Source of the DNA: Methanothermobacter wolfeii | GTDB lineage: Archaea > Methanobacteriota > Methanobacteria > Methanobacteriales > Methanothermobacteraceae | NCBI RefSeq assembly: GCF_025397995.1 | Contig: NZ_CP104550.1 | Location: 524,001 to 588,000 of the forward strand | DNA: 64,000 nucleotides | Direction: 5' to 3' | In this document: positions 1 through 8,982 of the stretch, one piece after another | How the letters are laid out: every line of letters begins with the position of its first letter | How positions within the stretch are numbered: the stretch's first letter is position 1 | Translations under genes and position numbers: made by a program | The notes under the pieces: generated by a model | The model's input: only the letters and a program-made list of their open reading frames with translations | Database searches by the model: none | What the model was told of the DNA's origin: nothing

Positions 1-2
1 AA

Positions 3-458
3 CTCAGGGAGATGGAATGTGAACTTGTGGGCCTGAGCGTTGATCAGGTCTTCTCCCACATAAAATGGATCGAATGGATAAGGGAAAACCTTGAAGTTGA
101 GATCGAGTTCCCTGTTATTGCAGACACAGGGAGGGTTGCAGACACCCTGGGACTCATACACCCTGCAAGGCCCACAAACACGGTGAGGGCCGTCTTCGTG
201 GTGGACCCTGAGGGGATCATAAGGGCCATACTCTACTATCCACAGGAACTTGGAAGGAACATCCCTGAAATCCTGAGGATGATCCGGGCCTTCAGGGTCA
301 TAGACGAGGAGGGTGTTGCAACACCCGCCAACTGGCCTGATAACGGGCTGATAGGTGAACGCGTAATAGTACCTCCTGCCTCTGATGTTGAAACCGCAAG
401 GAAGAGGAAGGAGGAATACGAATGCTATGACTGGTGGCTCTGCCACCGGGAAATATGA
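3..458 (+). CDS. Peroxiredoxin, C-terminal part (5' end outside window)
   Basis: This is the C-terminal three quarters of an AhpC/TSA peroxiredoxin of the archaeal Prx6-like type, which reduces hydrogen and alkyl peroxides in the cytoplasm. The frame is open to the window edge, and the residues before the first visible Met read on naturally, so the start and the peroxidatic Cys lie upstream. Visible family features are the motif [12 protein letters not shown], the segment [17 protein letters not shown] with its conserved Arg, and a C-terminal tail with two Cys flanking YDWWL, as in archaeal peroxiredoxins that have a resolving Cys pair there. The superoxide dismutase gene starts 14 bp after its stop, suggesting joint expression of peroxide and superoxide defence. 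The family call is firm. Confidence 0.93.
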   Translation, partial: LREMECELVGLSVDQVFSHIKWIEWIRENLEVEIEFPVIADTGRVADTLGLIHPARPTNTVRAVFVVDPEGIIRAILYYPQELGRNIPEILRMIRAFRVIDEEGVATPANWPDNGLIGERVIVPPASDVETARKRKEEYECYDWWLCHREI

Positions 459-471
459 TGGGGGTGATATG

Positions 472-1081
472 ATGGAGAAAAAAATTCTATGAACTACCTG
501 AACTGCCATATGGGTATGATGCCCTTGAACCCTACATATCAGAGGAGCAGCTGAAGGTGCACCACCAGAAGCACCACCAGGCCTACGTTGATGGTGCCAA
601 CGCACTCCTCAGGAAACTTGACGGGGCAAGGGAGAACGACTCAGAGGTGGACATCAAGGCAGCCCTCAAGGAACTCTCATTCCACGTAGGGGGCTACGTA
701 CTGCACCTTTTCTTCTGGGGCAACATGGGACCCGCCTCTGAATGCGGAGGGGAACCCGGAGGAAGACTTGCGGAATACATCAAAAAGGACTTCGGAAGCT
801 TTGAAAGGTTCAGGAAGGAGTTTTCACAGGCAGCTATAAGTGCAGAGGGTTCAGGATGGGCCGTTCTGACCTACTGCCAGAGGACCGACAGGCTGTTCAT
901 AATGCAGGTAGAGAAACACAATGTCAACGTGATACCCCACTTCAGGATCATAATGGTCCTTGATGTGTGGGAGCACGCCTACTACCTTGACTATAAGAAT
1001 GTAAGGCCCGACTACGTTGAAGCCTTCTGGAACATAGTCAACTGGAAGGAAGTTGAAAAGCGCTTCGAGGACCTCTTTTAA
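472..1081 (+). CDS. sod: Iron superoxide dismutase with an apparent +1 frameshift near the start
   Basis: Fe/Mn superoxide dismutase converting superoxide to peroxide and oxygen. The metal ligands are visible: the first His of VHHQKHH, the His of VLHLFFWGN, and the Asp and His of DVWEHAYY. The ATG at 472 has a good ribosome site (GGGGGTGAT) but meets a TGA after six codons. From 485 on, another frame encodes the normal family N-terminus ([18 protein letters not shown]). The two frames join if the run of seven A at 478-484 is read as six, giving 202 residues, the usual length. Without correction, the longest usable frame starts at GTG 557 and loses the N-terminal helix up to the first ligand His. 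A sequencing or assembly error is the simplest cause; a true mutation or slippage is possible. A T-rich stretch (1083-1101) follows and may end transcription. Confidence 0.88.
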
Positions 1082-1257
1082 TAAAAAACTTTCTTTTTTT
1101 TGATGGGCACTTTCAGGGCGCTTAACTGTACCCTACCTGTCTTTTATGGTTCATTTTTAGGGGATCCATACTCCTGGGGATCTTATGGCCCGGGGTAAGA
1201 TTTATTTTCAGGGGCACCATAAACCATTACAGTTGCACTGATTCAGGATTGATTCGA

Positions 1258-2553
1258 ATGATCTGGAATAGGGAAATGGAATGCATATCAAGGGATGAAC
1301 TCGAGGAACTGCAGCTTAAAAGACTTCAGGATACCGTGAAGAGGGCCTACGAGAACGTTCCCTACTACCATGAGAAGTTTGATGAGAACAACGTCCACCC
1401 CGAGGACATAGAAACCCTTGAAGATATAGTTAAACTCCCGTACACAACAAAGGATGATCTGCGGGAGGTCTACCCCTTTGGAATGTTCGCCGTTCCAAGG
1501 AGTGAAATAGTTGAGGTCCACACATCATCAGGGACCACCGGAAAACCAGTGGTTTCAGGTTACACAAGGGAGGACATTGAAATATGGAGTGAGGTGGTTG
1601 CCAGGGGGCTTACAATGATGGGCCTCACCGAGGACGATGTTATACAGAACACCCACGGCTACGGCCTTTTCACAGGAGGATTCGGCGTACACTACGGTGC
1701 ACAGAAGATAGGTGCAACGGTGATCCCCATCTCAACGGGCCAGACAAGGAGACAGATAGAGATAATGAAGGACTTCGGCACCACGGTACTGATATTCACA
1801 CCCTCCTACGGCCTCTACCTCTCTGAAATTGCAGAGGAGGAGGGATTTGACCCTGAAAAATCAAAGATAAAGGCCATAGGCTTCGGGGCCGAGATGTGGA
1901 CAGAGGAGATGAGGGCCGAGATAGAGAGAAGGTTCAGGGCACCTGCATTCAACATCTATGGCCTTACAGAGATCATGGGACCCGGCGTTGCAATGGAGTG
2001 CAGCATGAAGAACGGCCTTCACATTGCAGAGGACCACTTCTTACCTGAAATAATAGATGGGAATGGTGAGAGGCTGGGACCCGGTGAACGCGGAGAACTG
2101 GTACTCACAACCCTCACAAGGGTTGGGATGCCGGTCATCAGGTTCAGGACAAAGGACATAACCTCCATTGACTATGAACCATGCGGCTGCGGAAGGACCC
2201 TTGCAAGAATATCAAGGATCACCGGAAGAGTGGATGACATGATAAAGGTCCGTGGAGTGGCAGTGTTCCCATCACAGATCGAGAAGGCCCTCCTTAAGAT
2301 AGATGGACTCGAACCCCACTATCAGATCATAGTTACAAGGCCACACCTCATGGATGAAATGGAGGTCCGGGTTGAGACTTCACCGGAGCTCTTCTCAGAT
2401 GATATAAAGAAAATGGTGGAGACACGAAACAGGATTGAGGAGTTCATAGAGAACGAGATAGGTCTCAGGGTTAAACTTACCCTGGTTGAACCAGGAACCA
2501 TACCCCGAAGCCAGGGAAAGGCTGTGAGGGTTATAGATAAGAGGAAGCTTTAG
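1258..2553 (+). CDS. ftsA: Coenzyme F390 synthetase (PaaK-like adenylating enzyme)
   Basis: Member of the phenylacetate-CoA ligase/F390 synthetase branch of the ANL adenylating enzymes. The F390 synthetases of Methanothermobacter attach AMP or GMP to the 8-hydroxyl of coenzyme F420 when cells meet oxygen. The ATP-binding P-loop reads SSGTTGKP (about residues 88-95). The YGLTE adenylation motif and the [12 protein letters not shown] hinge motif follow, and a Cys cluster CGCGR lies near residue 306. Length (431 aa) fits. A TTG at 1249 extends the frame, but CAGGA at 1244-1248 is spaced correctly only for ATG 1258. Its place directly after peroxiredoxin and sod supports the F390 role over phenylacetate activation. 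Other archaeal PaaK-like proteins have unknown substrates, so the exact substrate is inferred. Confidence 0.85.
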   Translation: MIWNREMECISRDELEELQLKRLQDTVKRAYENVPYYHEKFDENNVHPEDIETLEDIVKLPYTTKDDLREVYPFGMFAVPRSEIVEVHTSSGTTGKPVVSGYTREDIEIWSEVVARGLTMMGLTEDDVIQNTHGYGLFTGGFGVHYGAQKIGATVIPISTGQTRRQIEIMKDFGTTVLIFTPSYGLYLSEIAEEEGFDPEKSKIKAIGFGAEMWTEEMRAEIERRFRAPAFNIYGLTEIMGPGVAMECSMKNGLHIAEDHFLPEIIDGNGERLGPGERGELVLTTLTRVGMPVIRFRTKDITSIDYEPCGCGRTLARISRITGRVDDMIKVRGVAVFPSQIEKALLKIDGLEPHYQIIVTRPHLMDEMEVRVETSPELFSDDIKKMVETRNRIEEFIENEIGLRVKLTLVEPGTIPRSQGKAVRVIDKRKL

Positions 2554-2615
2554 TTAAGGTGATCCTGTGGTTGTTGAACAGTTTATAGATAAGGGGAATC
2601 TTTAAGGTGGATTCT

Positions 2616-3047
2616 ATGAAGGTTAAACAGATATCAATATTCCTTGAGAACAAGAAGGGAAGACTGTGGAAGGCCCTCAGCACACTTGCAGATGCTGGTA
2701 TAAACCTCAGGGCTCTTTCACTTGCAGACACGTCTGAATTCGGGATACTCAGACTCATAGTACCCGAACCAGAAACCGCTGCAGAGGTTCTTCGGGAGAG
2801 GGGCTTTGTTGTCAAAATGAAGGAGGTTGTTGCGGTTGAGATGGATGACAGGCCAGGGGGCCTTGCATCCATCCTGGAGGTCCTGAAGGATTCTGACATA
2901 AACTTGGACTACATATATGCATTTGTACATGAGAAGAAGGATAAGGCCATACTCTTCATGAGTGCGGAGGACCTTGAAACCCTTGAAGGGACTTTAAGGG
3001 ATGCAGGAATCCGCCTGGTGCCTCCTGATGAGGTTTACAGGCTCTGA
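2616..3047 (+). CDS. Tandem ACT-domain protein
   Basis: Small protein of 143 residues made of two ACT domains. The first (about residues 1-65) begins VKQISIFLENKKGRLWKAL, and the second (about 70-135) begins VVAVEMDDRPGGLASIL. ACT domains bind amino acids or similar small ligands at dimer interfaces. Homologous two-ACT proteins commonly sit next to PaaK-like or indolepyruvate oxidoreductase genes in archaea, as here beside the F390 synthetase-like gene, so it may be a regulatory partner. The ligand cannot be read from sequence. A GTG at 2607 opens the frame, but AAGGTGG (2604-2610) is the ribosome site for ATG 2616. Confidence 0.85.
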   Translation: MKVKQISIFLENKKGRLWKALSTLADAGINLRALSLADTSEFGILRLIVPEPETAAEVLRERGFVVKMKEVVAVEMDDRPGGLASILEVLKDSDINLDYIYAFVHEKKDKAILFMSAEDLETLEGTLRDAGIRLVPPDEVYRL

Positions 3048-3062
3048 TTTTTCCTGATAACA

Positions 3063-3857
3063 TCATTCCTTTTTCCTGACATCCTCAATGGAGTACTCTA
3101 TACCCTCATCCTCAAGTTTTTTTGTTATGCTGCGGCTCATCTTACCAACAGCAAGCACAAGGACGTTAAGCCCCCTCTTAGCGGCTGCAAGGGCTGCATG
3201 GGGAGTTGCAAATTCAAAGTCAACATCAAGTTTGAGTTTATCTGCAACTGCCCTTGAAACCGTCCCCATTATACCGGTACGGTCGTACTTGTCCTTTAAT
3301 ATTTCATTAAGCCTTTCAAGGTCCACCATCCTTGAGCCACCGTCGGCTATCCCCGGGAGGATGACAACGGTGACCTTCCCCCTTTCAAGCTTTATTCGGC
3401 CTCCAAGGTCATAGAGGGCAACATCCTCCCCCTCACTGGCATCATGGAGGACCACACCGTAGGCCTCACCATCCCCGTTCCTACGGGCGTAGAGTGTCCC
3501 GCCCTCCATGAAGAGCTCCACATGGTCACCCTCACGGAGGTCCTCCCATGCAATGGCCGGCCACACGGACCTGTAGGAGCTCATGGCCTCAAGCACGTCA
3601 TCGGCGTACTTCCTCAGGGCCATCGCCTCAGATCTCAGCTTCTCAACACCCCTCTTGGTTATCTTGTAATGGGATCTCCCGCCGCCGGCTTCCACAAGCC
3701 CGTCCTCTATAAGGCCCTTTATGTTCTCGGACACGGCCTGGACGGTTATCCCGAGCTTATCTGCAATGTCCTTCTGCCTTACATAGGGCTGGTTCTGGGC
3801 TATTTCATTAAGCACCTGAAAACGTGTAAGATCCCCTTTCTTCCTGAAAGCCCTCAT
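3063..3857 (-). CDS. Winged-helix transcriptional regulator (COG1497-like)
   Basis: Predicted DNA-binding protein of 264 residues. The N-terminal 75 residues form a MarR/ArsR-like winged helix, with the recognition helix around KDIADKLGITVQAVSENIKGL and a wing containing GGGRSHYKITKRG. The rest matches no enzyme I recognise but resembles the conserved C-terminal part of euryarchaeal COG1497 regulators, with a Rossmann-like segment near the end (HAALAAAKRGLNVLVLAVG). Its ATG overlaps the stop of the upstream DHH phosphoesterase gene (ATGA), so the two are translationally coupled. The effector and target genes are unknown. Confidence 0.82.
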   Translation of the reverse strand: MRAFRKKGDLTRFQVLNEIAQNQPYVRQKDIADKLGITVQAVSENIKGLIEDGLVEAGGGRSHYKITKRGVEKLRSEAMALRKYADDVLEAMSSYRSVWPAIAWEDLREGDHVELFMEGGTLYARRNGDGEAYGVVLHDASEGEDVALYDLGGRIKLERGKVTVVILPGIADGGSRMVDLERLNEILKDKYDRTGIMGTVSRAVADKLKLDVDFEFATPHAALAAAKRGLNVLVLAVGKMSRSITKKLEDEGIEYSIEDVRKKE

Positions 3858-5245
3858 TTATTCACCTTCTCATTTTCTATGGCTCTGTTAAATAGTCTAA
3901 GGAATTCCGAATCCTTTTCAGCAGGGATGTAGGCGCCGCAGGCCGTTGCATGGCCACCGCCACTACCCCCCACCTTACCAGCAACCTTCCTTATGATTGA
4001 ACCGAAGTGGATGCCGTCAAATGCAAGGAGACGTGAACACCTCAGTGAAACCTTAAGGCCGTCTCCTGTTTCACTGAAACCTATCATGGGTTTTCTCCAG
4101 TCACCGTAGCTGAGTATCATGCCGGCGATTGTCCCTGTCACCGACACCTTCACATCAGGGGCGTGGAAGTACTGGAGGTTCTCCATGCTCCTTATGAGGT
4201 CGTCGTGGATGATACGTTCCATTGTCTCTGCAAGGTAGGCCCTGTGGTCCCTCAGGACTTCCTGGAGGCGTTCAAGGTTACCTTCACGGTCACCTCCAAT
4301 GATCTCAACCGCAAGCTCCCATTCATGGTTCCGGTTGCAGGCATTCACCGCAGTTGAGAACTCTGTAAGGTCCCTGAAGGGACTGTACTTCTCCTCAGAG
4401 CTCAGCTCATAGATCTCCCCCAGTATGAGCCTCGGGATATACCTTTGGTACCTTTCAGGGACCTCGTTGACCATCATCTGATATATCTCCCTGAAGAGCT
4501 TCTTCTTCTCCTCATCTGTCAGGTCACAGAGCCTCCTCTGGGAGTCCCCATTCGTAAGGGGTATCCCGAGGTTCCTGAGCCTTGCGATGCACTCGTTGGG
4601 GTTGTTGGTTGTTGGGAGGGTCACGTCACCGAAGTATGAGAGTGCATTCACGATGGGCCTTGTGTGCCTCCCGTATATGGTGAGGTCCTTCCATGATTCA
4701 ACACAGGCCTCCATGCTGTCATGGAGTATCTCCCTGTTGAGGCCAACCATAGCACCCTCGGTGATGTTCTGCATGTCGCCCACGGCTGCAAGGAGCCCGA
4801 TCCAGCTCAGGTCACGGTAACCGAATTCCCTTGCAAGGAGGTATGCCATTCCCCCACCTGAGATATGGGTTGAGCCGTCCATACCATAGAATAGGGGGTT
4901 AAGTTCCAGTAGCTCACCTGCCGGTGCCGTGAAGTCCTTCTTCCTCAGGGGGGGATGATGGTCCAGTATAAGTATCCTGGAGCCTGACCTCATCATGTCC
5001 TGGATTCTCTGACCGGATCCAAGGTCTGCGAAGACCGTGAGGTCGGGTCCTGGTTCGATGTCGGGTATCTCGTTGATGTTGATTATGTTTATCTCATGGT
5101 CCTTCCCGAGCCTCTCAAGGACCTTCATGAGTATTGTCGCCGCGCTTATACCGTCACAGTCGGTGTGACTGTAGACGGTTACATTCTCTGAGGATTCAAT
5201 CATCTCCCTTGCCCTTGAGAAGCCTCTTTTCAGTTGGATGTCCAT
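3854..5245 (-). CDS. DHH/DHHA1 phosphoesterase, archaeal RecJ-like
   Basis: Single-strand nuclease or phosphoesterase of the DHH superfamily, 463 residues. The DHH domain shows the metal-binding motifs HTDCDG (near residue 27), FADLGSG, LDHHPP (the DHH signature) and a following GGGMAYLLAREF. The C-terminal DHHA1 domain ends in GGSGGGHATACGAYI, which binds nucleic acid. The archaeal relatives include the GINS-associated nuclease GAN and other RecJ homologues acting in replication and repair, so a role beside the replisome is plausible but inferred. It lies in a minus-strand run after srp19 and overlaps the downstream regulator by four bases. Confidence 0.88.
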   Translation of the reverse strand: MDIQLKRGFSRAREMIESSENVTVYSHTDCDGISAATILMKVLERLGKDHEINIININEIPDIEPGPDLTVFADLGSGQRIQDMMRSGSRILILDHHPPLRKKDFTAPAGELLELNPLFYGMDGSTHISGGGMAYLLAREFGYRDLSWIGLLAAVGDMQNITEGAMVGLNREILHDSMEACVESWKDLTIYGRHTRPIVNALSYFGDVTLPTTNNPNECIARLRNLGIPLTNGDSQRRLCDLTDEEKKKLFREIYQMMVNEVPERYQRYIPRLILGEIYELSSEEKYSPFRDLTEFSTAVNACNRNHEWELAVEIIGGDREGNLERLQEVLRDHRAYLAETMERIIHDDLIRSMENLQYFHAPDVKVSVTGTIAGMILSYGDWRKPMIGFSETGDGLKVSLRCSRLLAFDGIHFGSIIRKVAGKVGGSGGGHATACGAYIPAEKDSEFLRLFNRAIENEKVNK

Positions 5246-5291
5246 CTAGTTTATCTCTCCCTACTTCGTGGATTATGGTCCTGGAGTCATT

Positions 5292-5567
5292 CTATTTATT
5301 TTTCTTCTTCTGGGATTTTATCAGCCTTGCAACCTTAAGGAGGATGTCCTTTTTCCTGCCATCATATTCAACGATCACCCTTCCAGAGGATTCCCACCAT
5401 GATGCAGGGTAGGATTTATCAGACTCCATCCGGGCATCCAGCTGGAGCTTCCTGAGCGCCCTCAGTATCTCACCGGAACTGGGGGCCTCAACCGAATCCT
5501 CCAGGGGTATCCTGCGACCTTCACTCCTTGACTTTCTGGAATCAATATAAGCTGGCCATATTATCAT
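5292..5567 (-). CDS. srp19: Signal recognition particle protein SRP19
   Basis: The 19-kDa subunit of the archaeal signal recognition particle, which binds 7S RNA helices 6 and 8 and allows SRP54 to load. The protein (91 aa from this start) has the typical opening MIIWPAYIDSRKSRSEGRRI, a central PASWWESSGRVIVEY strand region and a Lys-rich tail, the usual size for archaeal SRP19. Two upstream ATGs (5591, 5582) are in frame, but GAGGGATGATAGG lies just before 5567 and homologues start there. It sits between hemD and the DHH gene in the same minus-strand cluster. Confidence 0.9.
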   Translation of the reverse strand: MIIWPAYIDSRKSRSEGRRIPLEDSVEAPSSGEILRALRKLQLDARMESDKSYPASWWESSGRVIVEYDGRKKDILLKVARLIKSQKKKNK

Positions 5568-5592
5568 CCTATCATCCCTCATACCATGCATT

Positions 5593-6423
5593 TCACTGAT
5601 TCACTGCCCTTGCAAGTTCGGTTATCATGTCCTTAACGGTGTACCTCCCGGGTGTCAGGGCATCCAGCCCGTACTCTGAGAGTTTACTTAGGGTTATGGG
5701 GCCTATGGCTGCTATATGTATCCCCTTCATGGACTCTAGGAGTTTATCCCTCCGGTCACCGGCGATCCTGAAGAGGTTTTCAACCGTAAGGGGGCTTGTG
5801 AATGTCACCGCATCAACCTCACCCCTGATTATACCATCGATGAGTTCGTCTGCAGGGCCCCTGTCAGAGGGCAGGGTTGAACGGTAGGCCTCTGCAACGA
5901 ATACATCAGCACCCATCTCCTCAAGACCCTCAGGGAGCACCTTCCTTGCTGAGAGTGTTCTTGGAACAGCAACCCTCTTACCTTTAAGTTCATGCTCTGA
6001 GAGGGCATCAAGGAGGCCCTCTGCAGTGTAATCCTCCGGTAGAAGGTCCACCCTCATGCCATGTTCAGAGGCCACATCCCCTGTCCTTGGCCCTATGACG
6101 GCCACCATGCATTTCTCATTAAGCCTCTGGGGGAAGTCGCTGCAGGCCTCAAGGAGGGATTCGATGGCTGCTGGTGAGGTGAATATGATCCAGTCCCATT
6201 CAGATGCCCTCTGGCATACCTCAAGGAGGGATTCTGTGGCTGCGGGTTTCAGTTCAAGGGTTGGTGCCACAACCGCCACCCCACCTGCATCTTCTATTAT
6301 CTTAACAGCCTCTGCTGACCTCTCAGCAGGTCTTGTCACCGCGACCCTCATACCCTTTAGGCTTAATGGTTTTTCTTCTGGCATGGTCTCTCTCACCTCT
6401 GGCCGGGATATAGTCTCTCCCAC
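5593..6423 (-). CDS. hemD: Uroporphyrinogen-III synthase
   Basis: Cyclises hydroxymethylbilane to uroporphyrinogen III, the branch point to siroheme, B12 and factor F430. Two similar Rossmann-like halves are visible: residues from about 25 (MRVAVTRPAERSAEAVKIIE) and the second half with KGKRVAVPRTLSARKVLPEGL. The conserved WIIFTSPAAIESL and VDAVTFTSPLTVENL segments bracket the active-site cleft. A GTG at 6423, preceded by GGAAGGG, is taken as start; a later ATG at 6351 would begin right at the conserved domain and cannot be excluded. It is nine bases downstream of cobA, the next enzyme of the pathway. Confidence 0.9.
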   Translation of the reverse strand: MGETISRPEVRETMPEEKPLSLKGMRVAVTRPAERSAEAVKIIEDAGGVAVVAPTLELKPAATESLLEVCQRASEWDWIIFTSPAAIESLLEACSDFPQRLNEKCMVAVIGPRTGDVASEHGMRVDLLPEDYTAEGLLDALSEHELKGKRVAVPRTLSARKVLPEGLEEMGADVFVAEAYRSTLPSDRGPADELIDGIIRGEVDAVTFTSPLTVENLFRIAGDRRDKLLESMKGIHIAAIGPITLSKLSEYGLDALTPGRYTVKDMITELARAVNQ

Positions 6424-6432
6424 ACCCTTCCT

Positions 6433-7152
6433 TCATGGTTCCATGGAGTTAATGATTCTCCTGTAGACATTGACCACTTCACCCACGACTATGATTCCCG
6501 GAGGCCTGATGTCCTTATCTGCTATGTCACTGACCGTCCCGAAGACGACCCTCTCATCACTTGTCGTGCCCTTTTCGATTACACAGACCGGCGTGTCCCC
6601 TGGTCGGTGCTTCATGATCTCCTCCATGTTATCACGCAGGTTACCTACACCCATGAGTATTATGAGGGTGTCCGCCCTGTAGTCCCAGTGCACCTGTCTC
6701 TCGGGTTTGGTGGGGTCCTCGTGTCCAGTTACCACGGTGAAGGATGTTGCAACGCCCCTGTGGGTGACCGGGAGTCCTGCTGATGTCGGGACGCCAACGG
6801 CTGAAGTCACCCCGGGGATGACCCTGGTTTCTATCCCTGCCTCACTGAGGGCCAGGATCTCCTCACCACCCCTCCCGAATACGAAGGGGTCTCCACCCTT
6901 GAGTCTTACAACGGTCTCGTGTCTGCTTCCCTCTTCAACCAGTATCCTGTTGATTTCCTCCTGGGTTTTATGGTGCTCGCCGGGTTTTTTGCCCACGTAT
7001 ATGAGTCTGGCGTCATCAGGGGCGTATTCAAGGATCTCCTCACCTGCAAGCCTGTCATAGACAACAACATCGGCCCTTTCAAGGACACGGATGGCCTTAA
7101 GTGTGATGAGTTCAGGGTCTCCTGGCCCTGCACCCACAAGATAAACGACCAT
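6433..7152 (-). CDS. cobA: Uroporphyrin-III C-methyltransferase (SUMT)
   Basis: SAM-dependent enzyme that methylates uroporphyrinogen III at C2 and C7 to precorrin-2, the common precursor of siroheme, cobalamin and F430. All family motifs are present: [15 protein letters not shown] at the N-terminus, VVYDRL, the central [37 protein letters not shown] and the late LMGVGNL. Length of 239 residues is typical of the single-domain enzyme without the CysG oxidase part. The start ATG has GAGGTGAT ahead. It is in a tight series with purQ upstream (9 bp) and hemD downstream (9 bp). Confidence 0.95.
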   Translation of the reverse strand: MVVYLVGAGPGDPELITLKAIRVLERADVVVYDRLAGEEILEYAPDDARLIYVGKKPGEHHKTQEEINRILVEEGSRHETVVRLKGGDPFVFGRGGEEILALSEAGIETRVIPGVTSAVGVPTSAGLPVTHRGVATSFTVVTGHEDPTKPERQVHWDYRADTLIILMGVGNLRDNMEEIMKHRPGDTPVCVIEKGTTSDERVVFGTVSDIADKDIRPPGIIVVGEVVNVYRRIINSMEP

Positions 7153-7161
7153 GGTATCACC

Positions 7162-7812
7162 TCAGATCTTCATGATACCCCTGAAGAATTTGAATCCATC
7201 CTCTGATCCCAGTATCGCCTCTGATGCCCTTTCAGGGTGGGGCATGACAGCACATACCAGCCCTGACTCGTCACAGACCCCTGTTATACCATCCATGGAG
7301 CCGTTGGGGTTTTCACCATGGAACTGGAGGATCACCTGGTCGTTGTCCCAGACCTCCTGGATGTTATCATGGTAGTATCTGCCCTCGGCGTGCGCAACAG
7401 GCATCCTTATAACCTCATCTTTCCTGAAGAGACGGGTGAAGGGCGTCCTTGTGGTCTTCACCTTCAGTTCTGTCCACTGACAGTTGAACTTGGGATGCTC
7501 GTTGACCGTGAATACACCGGGCACCAGGCCGACCTCTGCCAGTATCTGGGCTCCGTTACAGATTCCAAGGACGGGTTTTTCCTCCTTCACAAGGTCCCTG
7601 ACAGCGTCCATAACAGGTGTTATCGCGGCTATTGCACCTGCACGGAGGTAGTCCCCGTATGAGAATCCCCCGGGGATTATAACAGCGTCAAGGTGTCCGA
7701 GGCTCTTCTGATCCCACCAGACATACTCTGGTTCGGCCCCTGCCAGTTCCAGGACATGGTAGACGTCACGGTCACAGTTGGACCCTGGAAACCTTATAAC
7801 TCCCACTTTCAT
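7162..7812 (-). CDS. purQ: Phosphoribosylformylglycinamidine synthase subunit I (glutaminase)
   Basis: Glutamine amidotransferase subunit of the three-part FGAM synthase (PurLQS), fourth step of purine synthesis. Class I glutaminase features are clear: the [13 protein letters not shown] loop, the nucleophile Cys in [12 protein letters not shown] (about residue 86) and the catalytic His and Glu in the C-terminal MPHPERAS. Length 216 aa is normal for PurQ. It lies three bases after purS and is followed by cobA. The catalytic subunit PurL is not in this window. Confidence 0.95.
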   Translation of the reverse strand: MKVGVIRFPGSNCDRDVYHVLELAGAEPEYVWWDQKSLGHLDAVIIPGGFSYGDYLRAGAIAAITPVMDAVRDLVKEEKPVLGICNGAQILAEVGLVPGVFTVNEHPKFNCQWTELKVKTTRTPFTRLFRKDEVIRMPVAHAEGRYYHDNIQEVWDNDQVILQFHGENPNGSMDGITGVCDESGLVCAVMPHPERASEAILGSEDGFKFFRGIMKI

Positions 7813-7815
7813 CCT

Positions 7816-8070
7816 TCAACCTTCCATCTCACTTATGCTGACCTCATAGTCATGTATCACGGGGTTGCAGAGGAGGCGCTGGCACATATCCTCAACCTCC
7901 TTCTCAACGGCCTCAAGGCTGTCTTCATCCACCGTGAAGGTTATGATGTCAATGGTGTCTGTATCCTCAACACTGTATCCTAGGAGGGCCAGGGCCCTCT
8001 GGATGGTTGATGCCTCAGGGTTCAGCATTCCCTTCTTGAGTTTTATCCTGACCTCAACATGAAATTTCAC
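7816..8070 (-). CDS. purS: Phosphoribosylformylglycinamidine synthase subunit PurS
   Basis: Small structural subunit that bridges PurL and PurQ and helps ammonia transfer in FGAM synthesis. The protein of 84 residues has the family pattern: [16 protein letters not shown] at the start, an RALALLGY segment and a second beta strand followed by the helix [18 protein letters not shown]. The frame can begin at a GTG at 8079, but AAGGTG is spaced six bases from the GTG at 8070, which gives the standard PurS N-terminus. It sits between purC and purQ, the usual archaeal arrangement. Confidence 0.92.
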   Translation of the reverse strand: MKFHVEVRIKLKKGMLNPEASTIQRALALLGYSVEDTDTIDIITFTVDEDSLEAVEKEVEDMCQRLLCNPVIHDYEVSISEMEG

Positions 8071-8082
8071 ATGAATCACCTT

Positions 8083-8829
8083 CTACAGTTTGACCTTCCA
8101 CCTTTCAATGTCCTCGGGGTCGAGGATCATCTCAGCAACCCTCCGGTAGGCGCTGACCACACCTGACTCTCCGCGACGGAATATGTCCTTATCAAGGGGT
8201 TCTCCGGTGGCCATGTCCCAGAGCCTGCAGGTGTCGGGGCTTATCTCATCCCCAAGCCTTATATCTCCATTACTGTCCCTCCCAAATTCAAGTTTAAAGT
8301 CGGGGAGCACCAGGCTCCTGGACCTGAAGAACTCTGTAAGCACATCATTTATCCTTAGGGTTATGCTCCGTATCTCATCAAGTTCCTCCCGGGTTGCAAG
8401 GCCAAGGGCCAGTATTATGTCATCGTTGAGCATGGGGTCCCCGTGTTCATCACTCTTATAGTCCATCTGGATGAGGGGTGGTCTGAACTCCTGACCCTCC
8501 CTGAAGGGAAACCTCCTTACTATGCTCCCGGCTGCAATGTTCCTTGTTATGACCTCCAGGGGGATCATTTCAAGCCTCCTTGCGAGGATACATCCGGGTT
8601 CATGGAGTTCAAGGTACTGGGTTGCCACACCGGCATCCTCAAGTACCTCGAATATCTTGGCTGATATGAGGGAGTTGTAGTACCCCTTCATCTCCAGGGT
8701 GTCCTTCTTTTCACCGTCACCTGCAGTTATATCATCCCTGAATCGTATGGCAACAACTTCAGGGTCATCTGTCTCCAGGATATCCTTTGCCTTACCACTG
8801 TAGAGCAGACCTTTAATCTTCACATTCAT
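8083..8829 (-). CDS. purC: SAICAR synthetase
   Basis: Joins aspartate to CAIR with ATP, giving SAICAR in purine synthesis. The 248-residue protein has the characteristic start [13 protein letters not shown], the [10 protein letters not shown] motif, [18 protein letters not shown], and the substrate-binding [13 protein letters not shown] and [14 protein letters not shown]. It is the first gene of a minus-strand run purC-purS-purQ-cobA-hemD-srp19-DHH-regulator with gaps of at most 46 bp. Its promoter faces glmS across 150 bp that contain an inverted repeat. Confidence 0.96.
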   Translation of the reverse strand: MNVKIKGLLYSGKAKDILETDDPEVVAIRFRDDITAGDGEKKDTLEMKGYYNSLISAKIFEVLEDAGVATQYLELHEPGCILARRLEMIPLEVITRNIAAGSIVRRFPFREGQEFRPPLIQMDYKSDEHGDPMLNDDIILALGLATREELDEIRSITLRINDVLTEFFRSRSLVLPDFKLEFGRDSNGDIRLGDEISPDTCRLWDMATGEPLDKDIFRRGESGVVSAYRRVAEMILDPEDIERWKVKL

Positions 8830-8877
8830 ATTATCACTTGGGGTTAAGAGATTCTCCCGGACACGGCGGCCGCGGGT

Positions 8878-8912
8878 TAAGTCTTTAAATTTAATTTATT
8901 GTCTAAGACTTA
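8878..8912. promoter_or_regulatory. Inverted repeat in the purC-glmS divergent promoter
   Basis: TAAGTCTT at 8878-8885 is the exact reverse complement of AAGACTTA at 8905-8912, with a 19-bp AT-rich spacer. The right arm touches the glmS TATA-like box (8909-8919). The arrangement suits a repressor or activator serving both purC and glmS; the binding protein is unknown. Confidence 0.45.
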
Positions 8913-8919
8913 TATAGGT
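8909..8919 (+). promoter_or_regulatory. TATA-like box of glmS
   Basis: ACTTATATAGG fits the archaeal TATA box and lies about 70 bp before the glmS ATG, leaving room for a short leader that includes the ribosome site AGGGTGA. Confidence 0.5.
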
Positions 8920-8982
8920 GTAAATCTTATTAGAGTTATATCACGATTCAGTTTATATTTATCATGCTTCTAGGGTGAAATA

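Noticed and set aside
44-229. Open frames on the opposite strand of confident genes across the window
   Set aside because: They mirror coding sequence of strong genes, lack ribosome sites and have unlikely protein composition, so they are shadows.
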